64,000 nucleotides of DNA from Rossellomorea aquimaris (lineage in GTDB: Bacteria; Bacillota; Bacilli; Bacillales; Bacillaceae_B). Every line of letters begins with the position of its first letter. The stretch's first letter is position 1. A program made the translations under genes and the position numbers. The notes beneath the pieces were generated by a model. The model was not told the origin of the DNA and made no database searches. It was given only the letters and a program-made list of their open reading frames with translations. The stretch spans positions 1-64,000 of the forward strand of contig NZ_MINN01000128.1 in the NCBI RefSeq assembly GCF_001877785.1. Reading direction: 5' to 3'. Below, one piece after another: positions 7,826 through 15,604 of the stretch.

Positions 7826-7925
7826 CCTTGCTATCCGATTTTTAATGAAAATCGCAAATAGGAAGGTTATTTCTCATGAACCGCATTTGATTAAGTTTTC
7901 ACTTACATCAGGTGCGGTTTTTTTA
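7824..7925 (+). promoter_or_regulatory. Attenuator with alternative hairpins upstream of the HisRS paralogue
   Basis: Three structures can be drawn. Hairpin 1:2 pairs AACCTT (7824-7829), CTAT (7831-7834) and CGATTTT (7836-7842) with AAAATCG (7848-7854), ATAG (7858-7861) and AAGGTT (7863-7868). An antiterminator pairs CAAAT (7855-7859) and GGTT (7865-7868) with AACC (7879-7882) and ATTTG (7885-7889). The terminator pairs AACCGCA (7879-7885) with TGCGGTT (7913-7919), followed by T residues to 7924. A ribosome stalled on the His codons would cover the first arm of 1:2, free the second arm for the antiterminator and allow read-through. No T-box sequence (GGTGG...) is present. Confidence 0.75.
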
Positions 7926-7950
7926 TTTTACAAGAAAAGGAGAGAGAATC

Positions 7951-9300
7951 ATGAAAAAGATGGATTATCAGAATGTAAAAGGGACGCAGGATTATTTACC
8001 GGAGGCGGAAGTCGTGAGGTGCAAAATCAGGCGTACACTGGAGGATGTGTTCAGCCAGTACGGCTGCAAGCCGCTTGAGACGCCGATCTTGAATTATACG
8101 GAATTGCTCGCTTCGAAGTACGCAGGTGGGGCTGAAATCCTTGAGGAGATGTACACTTTATCCGACAGGGGCGGAAGGGATCTGGCCCTCAGGTATGACC
8201 TGACGATTCCGTTTGCAAAAGTGGCGGCGATGAACCCGGGTTTGAAGATGCCTTTCAAACGATATGAAATCGGCAAAGTGTTCAGGGATGGTCCGGTCAA
8301 GGCTGGTCGGTTCCGCGAATTCACCCAGTGTGATGTCGATATCGTAGGGGTGGACTCGCAGCTGGCCGAAGCAGAACTGATGGCGATGGGATTGGAGGCG
8401 TTCCGCAGGCTTGGGCTGGATGTAGTAATCCAATATAACAATCGGAAGCTTTTGACGGGTATCCTTGAAGTGTTCGGCGTCCCGGGTGAAAAGATCAATA
8501 AAGCGGTATTGATCCTCGATAAGCTTGAAAAAGTCGGGATTGGGGCAGTTATCGCTGAATTGAGTGAACTGGAGGTTTCCGAGGCAGCACAGCGTTCGAT
8601 TAAACGGTTCTTGAAGGATGAAGACAATCGTTCCCTCGATTATTTTGAACCGTACTCCCGTGGGAATGAACTGGTGAAAAAGGGTCTGGAGGAATTGCAG
8701 GAACTGATGACTGTCCTCGATTATCTGGGGATTGACGGGCAGTGCATCTTCAATCCGTTCCTGGCAAGGGGGCTGGATATCTATACGGGGACCATTTACG
8801 AGCTGTTTTTGACAGACGCATCGCTCAAATCAAGCATCGGCAGCGGCGGAAGATATGACAATGCCATCGGGGGGCTCCTCGGGACGGATGAAACCTTCTC
8901 GACAGTCGGCATCTCGTTCGGACTTGACGTCATCTATGCGGCAATTGATGGGAAAAAGACTGCCATTGAATCCGGTCTGGACTACTTTGTAATCCCCATG
9001 GGAACGGGGAAAGAAGCACTACTCCTCGCGAATGAGCTGAGAGCAGATGGTTACAATGTAGAATGCGACATGAGCGGCAAAAAACTCGGGAAACTCCTCG
9101 ATAAAGCAAATAAAGACGGAGTGAGGAACGTCATTATTATCGGTGAGGATGAAGTGAAGGAGAACCGGTATAAGGTGAGGGATATGGTGACGGGTGAGGA
9201 GAAGATTTATTCCTACAGTTTGGGTGAGCGGTGGCTGGGGCGGGGCGGGGTGATGGCATGGTTTTGGAAGGAGCCTGTCCGAGCGGCTCTCTTTGACTAA
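7951..9300 (+). CDS. hisS: Histidyl-tRNA synthetase paralogue
   Basis: Class II aminoacyl-tRNA synthetase of the HisRS family, 449 residues. Motif 2 is seen in FKRYEIGKVFRDGPVKAGRFREFTQCDVDIVG (about residues 100-135), the histidine-binding signature as ARGLDIYTGTIYE, motif 3 in STVGISFGLDVI, and an anticodon-binding domain follows from YFVIPMGTGKEA. Because the anticodon domain is present it is not a HisZ regulator. ATG 7951 has AAAGGAGAG six bases upstream. The last ~25 residues (GERWLGRGGVMAWFWKEP...) do not look like the usual end and may come from a 3' frameshift. No his biosynthesis genes are adjacent. Regulation appears to be by the His leader upstream. Confidence 0.88.
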   Translation: MKKMDYQNVKGTQDYLPEAEVVRCKIRRTLEDVFSQYGCKPLETPILNYTELLASKYAGGAEILEEMYTLSDRGGRDLALRYDLTIPFAKVAAMNPGLKMPFKRYEIGKVFRDGPVKAGRFREFTQCDVDIVGVDSQLAEAELMAMGLEAFRRLGLDVVIQYNNRKLLTGILEVFGVPGEKINKAVLILDKLEKVGIGAVIAELSELEVSEAAQRSIKRFLKDEDNRSLDYFEPYSRGNELVKKGLEELQELMTVLDYLGIDGQCIFNPFLARGLDIYTGTIYELFLTDASLKSSIGSGGRYDNAIGGLLGTDETFSTVGISFGLDVIYAAIDGKKTAIESGLDYFVIPMGTGKEALLLANELRADGYNVECDMSGKKLGKLLDKANKDGVRNVIIIGEDEVKENRYKVRDMVTGEEKIYSYSLGERWLGRGGVMAWFWKEPVRAALFD

Positions 9301-9421
9301 ATAGGAGTGTTAATAGTAAGTTTACGGGATTTTCAAACCAATCAGGCAAACTTTTGAAAATAAACACTTCCAGCTGGCAGCGAAGAGATCTAAAATAACA
9401 AGATTATTAATATATTTATAT

Positions 9422-9556
9422 TTATTGTGCCGCTGTCATGATAATTGCGCCACTTTCAAAGTTATTGCGCCAGAATACAATTAATTGCGCCGCTTTCCAG
9501 GTAATTGCGCCGGATTCCCGATAATTGGGCCACTTGTCGAATTTTCTTTGCGTCTG
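9422..9556. repeat. 20-bp periodic array, TAATTGYGCC family, copy 1
   Basis: Units of the form T(A/T)ATTGYGCC + ten variable bases start at 9422, 9442, 9462, 9482, 9502 and 9522, an exact 20-bp period. The array ends in CCACTTGTCGAATTTTCTTTG (TGTCGAA at 9535-9541). It fills the gap after the HisRS gene. Related copies lie at 12.46 kb and 19.44 kb. Confidence 0.9.
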
Positions 9557-9599
9557 AATGATGCCCTAACCAGATACATTCACGAAAACCCCGATCAAA

Positions 9600-9631
9600 A
9601 TGGGTCAAGGGACCTGTCCCCCTGACCCGCA
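9600..9631. repeat. GGGACAGGT element, most symmetric form
   Basis: Near-perfect palindrome with arms GGGTCAAGGGAC and GTCCCCCTGACCC meeting at CT. It sits at the 3' end of the SdpI-like gene on the minus strand and could terminate it. Confidence 0.8.
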
Positions 9632-9964
9632 TTACAGTCTGTTGGAGTAGAGTAAGACCTGGATTGTGGGAATGATGATGATCAGGCATGGCATAAATGT
9701 CAGAAAGACGGATATCGGTTCGGAAAAAGGATCCAGAAAAATGGAGACGATCCCGACGATCAGCATAGGGATGGACCATAAAATGAAGAGTCTCGCCCCG
9801 AATTTGTTGATTTTGTACCACATTTCATCAGACTCGAATGATTTGCCGATCCGCATGCCATAGAAGTGGTTCATCTTTATTTTTCCCTTTAAAAGGGGAA
9901 TGTTCAATCCAATTAATAACAGGGCGACTGCGATATTTGTAAGGGCGGGACCCAGGTTTTCCAT
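9632..9964 (-). CDS. SdpI-family small membrane protein
   Basis: A 110-residue protein with three predicted membrane helices: residues about 5-25, 58-78 and 85-105. Between the first two lies KIKMNHFYGMRIGKSFESDEMWYKINKFGARLF, the conserved cytoplasmic loop of the SdpI/YhfL immunity-like family. In B. subtilis SdpI protects against the SdpC toxin, but family members without sdp genes nearby have unknown roles; none are seen here. GGAAGGAG lies before the ATG. Confidence 0.8.
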   Translation of the reverse strand: MENLGPALTNIAVALLLIGLNIPLLKGKIKMNHFYGMRIGKSFESDEMWYKINKFGARLFILWSIPMLIVGIVSIFLDPFSEPISVFLTFMPCLIIIIPTIQVLLYSNRL

Positions 9965-10166
9965 AGTTATTACTCCTTCCGAGCTTTCTTTTCTATACTA
10001 TTTGAAATCCCTCAACTTTAGGTTTTTGGTCGAACACTTGCTGTTTACTACATTCGCTACAGCTTGAAAATATCCTTGATGGTAAGTTGCTTTCTTTTAA
10101 AAATATTCTGAGCTTACTAATTACTAACAGGTAAAATTTGGTACAATCAAGGTGAGGTGATTCATT

Positions 10167-10784
10167 GTGGAACCGAAATGGCTGGAATGGGCGAAGCAGC
10201 TGCAGGCAATCTCGCAGGCAGGGCTGACTTATTCCAAGGATGTATATGATTTGGAACGTTTTGAAATGATCCGGGAGATGAGCGTGGAAATGATGGCGCA
10301 GCATACTGGGGCTGATGAAACTGTGATACTGGATTTGTTTGCCAATGAAACGGGATATGCCACGCCAAAGGTGGATATCCGGGCGGTCGTATTCAAGGAA
10401 GATAAACTATTGATGGTCAGGGAAACCACTGACGGTGACTGGTCGCTCCCGGGAGGCTGGGGTGACATCGGACTTTCTCCGGGCGAAGTCGCGGTGAAGG
10501 AAGCAAAGGAAGAATCCGGGTTTGACGTAAAGGCTGTGAAACTTCTTGGTGTGCTGGATAAAAAATGCCACCCGCATCCGCCTTCGCCTTATCATGTGTA
10601 TAAAATTTTTATCCTGTGTGACATCATTGGCGGGCAGCCGGAAGAAGGAATTGAAACGAGCGCCGTAGGTTTCTTTGCGGAAGATGAATTGCCGACTTTA
10701 TCGGTTGCGAGGAATACAGAGTCGCAGATTCGGATGATGTTCTGGCATTTGTACAATCAGGGAGAAGATGTGTTTTTTGACTAA
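10167..10784 (+). CDS. NUDIX hydrolase with N-terminal NUDIX_N domain (YjhB type)
   Basis: A 205-residue protein. The first ~60 residues (PKWLEWAKQLQAISQAGLTYSKD...YDLERFEMIREM) form the helical NUDIX_N domain; the hydrolase domain follows with Nudix box LPGGWGDIGLSPGEVAVKEAKEESGFDV. The REUxEE core reads KEAKEE and the structural Glu of GX5E is Leu, a small deviation. Family members hydrolyse ADP-ribose, NADH or CDP-choline-type substrates. The GTG start has AGGTGAGGTGA just upstream. Transcribed alone. Confidence 0.85.
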   Translation: MEPKWLEWAKQLQAISQAGLTYSKDVYDLERFEMIREMSVEMMAQHTGADETVILDLFANETGYATPKVDIRAVVFKEDKLLMVRETTDGDWSLPGGWGDIGLSPGEVAVKEAKEESGFDVKAVKLLGVLDKKCHPHPPSPYHVYKIFILCDIIGGQPEEGIETSAVGFFAEDELPTLSVARNTESQIRMMFWHLYNQGEDVFFD

Positions 10785-10810
10785 GTTTATACATGGGGGA
10801 GGAATGTTCA

Positions 10811-11125
10811 GTGAAACTCTCTATGAAATTATGAATCTTTGTTATAGTCAGTTGTTTACTCGCGGCATGCCAAACCAATGAGTTGGGGGATAAAAACGAT
10901 GCCGTCCGCGTATCATTCGAAGGAAGGATTGAAGAACTCCTTGATAATAGAGCCATAGTCCAAGTTGAAAAAGGGAATTTCAGTGGGCGGGTATTAGTCG
11001 ATTTATCAGTGAATGAAACAGAGACATTTCAAGTTGGAGACAAGATAAAAGTGGAGTATGACGGGCAAGTCCGGGAGTCGGATCCGGCTCAGATTAATAC
11101 TCTATCAGTAAAGGGGATGGAATAG
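10811..11125 (+). pseudogene. DUF3221-like lipoprotein with an in-frame stop in its signal peptide
   Basis: A GTG at 10811 with GGGGGAGGAA seven bases upstream opens a frame KLSMKL, then TGA (10832-10834), then IFVIVSCLLAACQTNELG, which contains a lipobox LAAC. The mature part (VSFEGRIEELLDNRAIVQV...VGDKIKVEYDGQVRESDPAQINTLSV) resembles DUF3221/YobA-type small lipoproteins. The stop would prevent export unless a downstream start (GTG/ATG near 10883) makes a cytosolic remnant. Single-base change; gene decay or a base error. Confidence 0.75.
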
Positions 11126-11200
11126 TTCATTTTTTTCGATAATCTGCTGGAAATCACCATGAAGTGATTCAGCGCAATACCGAAAAGGAGGTCGCTGCAT

Positions 11201-11677
11201 ATGGATTACGTAAAAGACCTGCGAAAAGCAGTCGGCAGCAGACCATTGATCTTGACAGGATCCGTGGTCTTGATTCTGAATGAATTCAATGAACTGCTCT
11301 TACAGCATAGGACGGACGGCGGCTGGGGGCTGCCTGGAGGACTGATGGAACTTGGGGAAAGCCTGGAGGACACGGCAAGGAGAGAAGTGAAAGAGGAAAC
11401 CGGACTCCAAGTGGGAGAACTGAATCTGCTGGGCGTATTTTCAGGTCCCAAGTATTATTTTAAAGTAGCAAACGGAGATGAATTATATTCAGTCACCGCT
11501 GTATTTGTTTCAAGGGATGTAAACGGGAAGATTGATATGGATCAGGAAGAATCCGTAGAGTTAAAGTATTTCAATTTGAGAGAGTTCCCCGAAGGATTAA
11601 CGGATGAGTACAGAAGTTATATTCATCCTTTTGTGGATGAGCTGGCTGCGGGTGAGCCGGAGGGACAGGTCCCTTGA
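11201..11677 (+). CDS. NUDIX hydrolase
   Basis: A 158-residue single-domain NUDIX protein with a complete Nudix box, GGLMELGESLEDTARREVKEETGLQV (about residues 43-68), a Mg-dependent nucleoside-diphosphate-X hydrolase. LLLQHRTDGGWGLPGG precedes it, as in general family members. AAAAGGAGG lies before the ATG. Its final residues (EPEGQVP) and stop are encoded by a GGGACAGGT-type dispersed element, so the natural C-terminus was probably changed by that element. Substrate unknown. Confidence 0.88.
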   Translation: MDYVKDLRKAVGSRPLILTGSVVLILNEFNELLLQHRTDGGWGLPGGLMELGESLEDTARREVKEETGLQVGELNLLGVFSGPKYYFKVANGDELYSVTAVFVSRDVNGKIDMDQEESVELKYFNLREFPEGLTDEYRSYIHPFVDELAAGEPEGQVP

Positions 11678-11684
11678 CCCGGTA
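11650..11684. repeat. GGGACAGGT element forming the end of the NUDIX gene
   Basis: GGTGAGCCGGAGGGACAGGT followed by CCCTTGACCCGG; it encodes the last residues and the stop codon of the NUDIX gene. Confidence 0.75.
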
Positions 11685-11723
11685 ATAATCGCCATTATTC
11701 AACCAATGGGGGAGGAACTCAGC

Positions 11724-12152
11724 GTGAAGATGAAACCTATTTTCTTTATGTTTTGTATTTTTGCGGCAGTCTGTTTATCCGGATGCAGGGAAGAAAATGA
11801 TGAAACAGCGATATTGGACGCCGAGTCAGTTGAAAAAGAGCCGATACATGGTACGGAAGGCAAGTTTGAAATCGTTAAGGTGAACGGTTCATCCGATGAA
11901 CCCCCGTTCCCGGTTGGGGAGGGACGGCATTATGAAGTCTATTTTTTAGATGATACGGCTGATATGAACGGGAAAAAATATAGAATGACTGCTATCTACA
12001 AGGAAACGGAAGAGACCGTCGATCTTTATGAAGCGGTAATAAACAACAACAGGAGCGGCGCGAAATTCGCACTGGGAAAAGCGGGGATTTGGAAGATTGA
12101 AGTAACTGTAGATGAAGAGCCTTTTACCCGTTTTGATATTGAGGCAGAGTAA
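11724..12152 (+). CDS. Small lipoprotein of unknown function
   Basis: A 142-residue protein with a lipoprotein signal (MKPIFFMFCIFAAVCLSGC; lipobox LSGC) and a mature domain rich in acidic residues. GEGRHYEVYFLDDTADMNGKKYRMTAIY and GIWKIEVTVDEEPFTRFDIE suggest a beta-sandwich that could bind ligand at the membrane, similar to DUF4871-like proteins, though I am not sure of the family. The GTG at 11724 has GGGGGAGGAAC upstream; an ATG at 11730 is also possible. Monocistronic. Confidence 0.7.
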   Translation: MKMKPIFFMFCIFAAVCLSGCREENDETAILDAESVEKEPIHGTEGKFEIVKVNGSSDEPPFPVGEGRHYEVYFLDDTADMNGKKYRMTAIYKETEETVDLYEAVINNNRSGAKFALGKAGIWKIEVTVDEEPFTRFDIEAE

Positions 12153-12460
12153 GGGAATTCTGAGATGTTGTTAGCTTGGCTTACAAAAGGGAAGTGACTA
12201 TCTTGAAACGAAATGAAATCATTTTTGCATTCATGAGTCAGGTATTAATTTGAAATTGAACCCTTTCTTGATTGCTTCACTTTGCAAGGTGGCGGTCACT
12301 GCGGTCGTGACGATCGCAATGATTTAACAATCTGACTTTTTAAGAAGGAAAACAAGCTTGGATTGACTTTATTATGACTGGCAGGAGTGAATTCTGCAGG
12401 CCTAGCCTCATTTTTATTCAGAGTGACTCTATATTGAGCCTTTGAAAGTGCGCTCCAGCA
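12153..12460. other. Intergenic region with possible gene remnant
   Basis: Contains a short frame MKRNEIIFAFMSQVLI-stop from a TTG at about 12204, and shortly after, in another frame, NPFLIASLCKVAVTAVVTIAMI-stop. Together these could be the debris of a small membrane protein, but nothing confirms it. No RNA gene or promoter stands out. Confidence 0.25.
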
Positions 12461-12463
12461 GTA

Positions 12464-12599
12464 TTATTGTGCCGCTTTCAGGATAATTGTGCCTCTTATT
12501 CAAATTATCTTGCCACTTCCATATAATTGTGCCCTTATCGAAATTATTGTGGCGATTTTTAAGATTATCGAGCCGCCTGTCGAATTTTCTTTGCCTGAG
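12464..12599. repeat. 20-bp periodic array, TAATTGYGCC family, copy 2
   Basis: Units TTATTGTGCC, TAATTGTGCC, TTATCTTGCC, TAATTGTGCC, TTATTGTGGC and TTATCGAGCC start at 12464, 12484, 12505, 12524, 12544 and 12565. The array ends in CCTGTCGAATTTTCTTTGCC (TGTCGAA at 12578-12584), nearly the same terminus as copy 1. Confidence 0.88.
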
Positions 12600-12676
12600 T
12601 TAACTTGCTTATTAAAGAGGTGATTTCGGACTTTGCTGGAAAGGACAGCGGCTGCATTACGCGTGCTCTACCCCAA

Positions 12677-13189
12677 TCACTTATACATCTCATTCTCCAA
12701 TACAATCACGTTCTCCTTGCAAGGGATTTTCGCTGTTTCTTTCGTATTCTGCACCAAGCGATAGATGTTGTCACAGCATTGTTGGGCGCCTTTTACCAAT
12801 AAAGGTACTCCCAGCGAATCGATTTTCAGCGTTCTCGATAAGAATCCGCCTATTGACATGGGAATCGGGACGGTGGGCGAAGTGTTGGAGAAGATGATTT
12901 TTTCATCAAATTGGAATCTATGCTGAAGGAGCGCCGTCAGCTCCTTTAATGCGGGGACAACGAGTTTGTTCCGCTTTCTTCCGATTGTATACACGGGGCT
13001 GCCTTCATCATCGATTCCATGAAAAATCAGCTTTCCGAAATCTTTCTTCGTAAGTTGATTGAAATAGGGTACGTTCAATATTTCTTCTGATGTCAGTATT
13101 CTTTCGGATTGAGGCAGTTTTTTTAAGTGGTAGGCGGCAGCAAGGGATGTTGTATGAGTACCGCCAAAATCGTTGTATATGTATATCAT
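12677..13189 (-). CDS. DUF3189 family protein
   Basis: A 170-residue cytosolic protein starting MIYIYNDFGGTHTTSLAAAYHLKKLP, with GIDDEGSPVYTIGRKRNKLVVPAL in the middle, which I recognise as DUF3189. The N-terminal GGTHTT loop resembles a degenerate nucleotide-binding loop. Function unknown; such genes are common in spore formers. It is transcribed alone against its flanks. Confidence 0.8.
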   Translation of the reverse strand: MIYIYNDFGGTHTTSLAAAYHLKKLPQSERILTSEEILNVPYFNQLTKKDFGKLIFHGIDDEGSPVYTIGRKRNKLVVPALKELTALLQHRFQFDEKIIFSNTSPTVPIPMSIGGFLSRTLKIDSLGVPLLVKGAQQCCDNIYRLVQNTKETAKIPCKENVIVLENEMYK

Positions 13190-13354
13190 AGGGAACCAAT
13201 CCTTATTTGTTTATGTAGCTTGTCCCGCCGCTGCGGCATGTATCAGCTCCATTATTATGTGAAATAGAATGTTTGATTATGCGGGCGTGCATACCTGCCT
13301 TACGAGTTTGGATTCAATGTCCTTCTTTGATCGCCATCATGAGACCTCTTGTGA

Positions 13355-13397
13355 AAAAAATGGGCCGCGGTACCTGTCCCTATGGCTTTTTTTGGCA
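13355..13397. repeat. GGGACAGGTACC element, hairpin with A- and T-tails
   Basis: AAAAAAATGGGCCGCGGTACC followed by TGTCCCTATGGCTTTTTTT: a copy in inverted orientation flanked by an A-run and a T-run, able to act as a bidirectional terminator between DUF3189 and the histidine kinase. Confidence 0.7.
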
Positions 13398-13424
13398 AGA
13401 CCTAGAAGGGAAATGGAAAAATGG

Positions 13425-13431
13425 TGTCGAA
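13425..13431 (+). promoter_or_regulatory. Candidate Spo0A box upstream of the histidine kinase
   Basis: An exact TGTCGAA lies 54 bases before the start of a sporulation-type kinase. A seven-base match occurs by chance about once in 16 kb per strand, so this is suggestive only. Confidence 0.3.
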
Positions 13432-13484
13432 GTTTTAGGGTAGATGACTAAAATTTCGTGCTTTTGTCCTAAAGGGGTTCTTGT

Positions 13485-14738
13485 ATGTTAGAGACGGTCC
13501 ACCATTTAATTTTGCATGTTGTATTTATTTTATTTACCATCCTTCTTTTTCAGATGTTTGCGAGGGAATCTGAATTCGGCACTAAGGGGTTTAATCTGCA
13601 GTTTCTGGTCATGAATATAGTGATTGTCGTGTTTACGATGGTTTTTCCCGTGGTCCATTCGAGCGGATATGTGTATGACTTTAAAGTGGTCCCGGTTATC
13701 CTTGCTTTTATCTATGGAGGAAAGCGAGTGGGATATGCTGTCGTTACCGTACTCTTGGCATCCAGTTTTCTTACTGGCCATGTCTTCCTCAACTTACTGG
13801 TGAATTATGCGATCTACAGCTTGCTCCTTATCCCATTCTCCAAATGGTATAGAAAGGCTGAATGGAAGAAGAAGCTTCTCATGATTTCCCTTTTTTATTT
13901 ATTGGTACCAGTTACAAGGGCCATTTTCTTGCTTTTAAAAGGAATGCTGGATCAGCTTCCGCTATTGATTAGCTCCACGGTGGTTATTTGGCTGACACTG
14001 TTCATGAGCATTTATCTCATTGAAAACAGGCTGGAACAGGCAAGGATCAAGAAGGAATTGATCAAAGCGGAAAAATTCAATGTGGTAAGCCAGCTGGCAG
14101 CCTCTGTCGCACATGAAATCCGGAATCCGATGACGACGGTCAGGGGATTCATGCAGCTCCTGCAGGGAGAAGGGTTGTCCAATGAACAAAAGACATTCAT
14201 CAAGATTTCCATCCAGGAACTGGACCGCGCTCAGGAAGTGATCAATCAATATCTCTCGCTCGCGAAGCCGCAGACGGAAGAATATGAAGAGTTCAGCCTG
14301 ACTGATGCCATGAATGAATCCGTCGAAGTGATGTCTGCGTATGCAGTCATGAACAGCATTGAAATCAAGAAAGACATCGAGGAAGGTCTGATGGGGAAAG
14401 GGCTGAAGCTTGAGATCCAGCAGGTCTTCATCAACATCCTGAAAAACGCAATTGAAGCGGTAAAAGAAAACGGGGAAATCACCGCTGCAGCAGCCGGGGA
14501 TAAAGACGGACAGGTCGTGATCACCATCAAAGACAACGGAGCGGGAATGCCCCCGGAACAACTCAAAGTCCTGGGAAGCCCCTACTACTCCACAAAAGAA
14601 AAAGGCACAGGCCTCGGTCTCACCGTCTGCTACCAAATCGTCAAGCGCATGAAAGGCGAAATCCACGTCCAAAGCAAACTCGGCAAAGGCACAACCTTCA
14701 CCATCACCCTGCCCGGGACAGGGGGACAGGTACGTTGA
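13485..14738 (+). CDS. Sensor histidine kinase, KinB-like (5TM sensor)
   Basis: A 417-residue membrane kinase. Residues ~1-180 hold about six hydrophobic segments of the 5TMR-LYT type (including VVPVILAFIYGGKRVGYAVV). The HisKA H-box is AASVAHEIRNPMTTVRGFMQLL, then the HATPase_c N-box QQVFINILKNAIEA, G1 DNGAGMP and G2 STKEKGTGLGLTVCYQIV. No response regulator is adjacent, as for orphan sporulation kinases such as KinB that feed Spo0F. The last residues GTGGQVR and stop are supplied by a dispersed GGGACAGGTAC element; the domain itself ends at TFTITLP. AAAGGGG precedes the ATG. Confidence 0.85.
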   Translation: MLETVHHLILHVVFILFTILLFQMFARESEFGTKGFNLQFLVMNIVIVVFTMVFPVVHSSGYVYDFKVVPVILAFIYGGKRVGYAVVTVLLASSFLTGHVFLNLLVNYAIYSLLLIPFSKWYRKAEWKKKLLMISLFYLLVPVTRAIFLLLKGMLDQLPLLISSTVVIWLTLFMSIYLIENRLEQARIKKELIKAEKFNVVSQLAASVAHEIRNPMTTVRGFMQLLQGEGLSNEQKTFIKISIQELDRAQEVINQYLSLAKPQTEEYEEFSLTDAMNESVEVMSAYAVMNSIEIKKDIEEGLMGKGLKLEIQQVFINILKNAIEAVKENGEITAAAAGDKDGQVVITIKDNGAGMPPEQLKVLGSPYYSTKEKGTGLGLTVCYQIVKRMKGEIHVQSKLGKGTTFTITLPGTGGQVR

Positions 14739-14750
14739 CCCTTTTTTAAA
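14712..14750 (+). repeat. GGGACAGGTAC element forming the end of the kinase gene
   Basis: GGGACAGGGGGACAGGTACG then TTGACCCTTTTTT; contains the kinase stop codon and a T-run, so it may double as terminator. Confidence 0.75.
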
Positions 14751-14798
14751 ACGATGGAGTGAAACGCTTTAAAGTAACTGTATTACAGGAGGTTCACC

Positions 14799-15269
14799 AT
14801 GTATAGGACAAGAAATGCGACAGAGGCAGAATTTCCGGTCTTGGCTGACCACTGGTACAGAATGGCATGCGAGATGAGTGAAATAGACGGCGTGCCAAAA
14901 CCGGATATACACAGGATAGAAGAAGTGAAATGCTTATTTTTAAGAGAATCGGAAGCTGGACAGTTGATGTTCAGGGTGGCCGTGGATGAGAGTGATCAGA
15001 TTGCAGCCTGCGCAGGAGGGCTTGTCAGGACAGAATATCCTTACCCGCTTGCAGAGGAGCAAAGTATATTCGGCTGGGTGATCTCCGTATATACGCTTGA
15101 AAATCACAGGCATAACGGTCTCGCCTCGACATTAACCGATGAAGTGTGTGAATGGCTAAAACAAAAAGGGGCCAGACGGGCAAGGCTTTGGTCGAGTTCT
15201 TCAGGAAGAAGCGTTTATGAAAAGAGCGGATTCAAACCGATGATGGATATGACAAAGCCGCTTCTGTGA
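14799..15269 (+). CDS. GNAT N-acetyltransferase
   Basis: A 156-residue acetyl-CoA-dependent acetyltransferase. The acceptor-binding half holds RNATEAEFPVLADHW, followed by the beta4-alpha3 region GWVISVYTLENHRHNGLASTLTDEVCEWLKQKGARRARLWSS, where NHRHNGLAS fills the acetyl-CoA pyrophosphate loop (usual Q/RxxGxG/A), and the C-terminal SGRSVYEKSGFKP. ACAGGAGG precedes the ATG. Monocistronic. Substrate unknown; one of eight GNAT genes or fragments in the window. Confidence 0.85.
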   Translation: MYRTRNATEAEFPVLADHWYRMACEMSEIDGVPKPDIHRIEEVKCLFLRESEAGQLMFRVAVDESDQIAACAGGLVRTEYPYPLAEEQSIFGWVISVYTLENHRHNGLASTLTDEVCEWLKQKGARRARLWSSSSGRSVYEKSGFKPMMDMTKPLL

Positions 15270-15359
15270 ATCAGGGGAGTTTTCCAGAATACTCATTAAC
15301 TCTGTAACTCTGTGCCTAAATCTCTAGTTAACCCGGTTACAGCTAAGGAGAATAAATCG

Positions 15360-15581
15360 ATGTTAAAAATTTTGCGAATTAGTCTGGCCATGCTTGGGTT
15401 AGTCATGGCACTATACGGATTTTTTACAGATAATTTCTGGCTGCTGCCATACATGCTGTTCTTAATGGGCGTCATGCTGCTGGTAATGGGGCTGGAAGAA
15501 TTTCAAAAAGGACGTACAGAGTATGGGTATATAAGTGTCGCGGCTTGTATCTTTCTTATGATTGTCCTGTTTACAATTTAA
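15360..15581 (+). CDS. DUF3953-like small membrane protein (YczI type)
   Basis: A 73-residue protein with three hydrophobic segments (ILRISLAMLGLVMALYGFF, LLPYMLFLMGVMLLVMGLEE, YISVAACIFLMIVLFTI) and the FQKGRTEYGY loop, resembling B. subtilis YczI (DUF3953). AAGGAG lies nine bases before ATG 15360; a longer frame from 15312 lacks a ribosome binding site. Function unknown. Confidence 0.7.
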   Translation: MLKILRISLAMLGLVMALYGFFTDNFWLLPYMLFLMGVMLLVMGLEEFQKGRTEYGYISVAACIFLMIVLFTI

Positions 15582-15604
15582 TTTAATGAAGGGCTGTGAA
15601 TCAG

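Noticed and set aside
7690..7950. T-box upstream of the HisRS paralogue
   Set aside because: No GGTGG...ACCGCG-type T-box sequence or stem I motif is present; leader peptide and alternative hairpins explain the region better.
13269..13451. A 60-residue frame before the histidine kinase
   Set aside because: Runs through a dispersed palindromic element and lacks a start signal.
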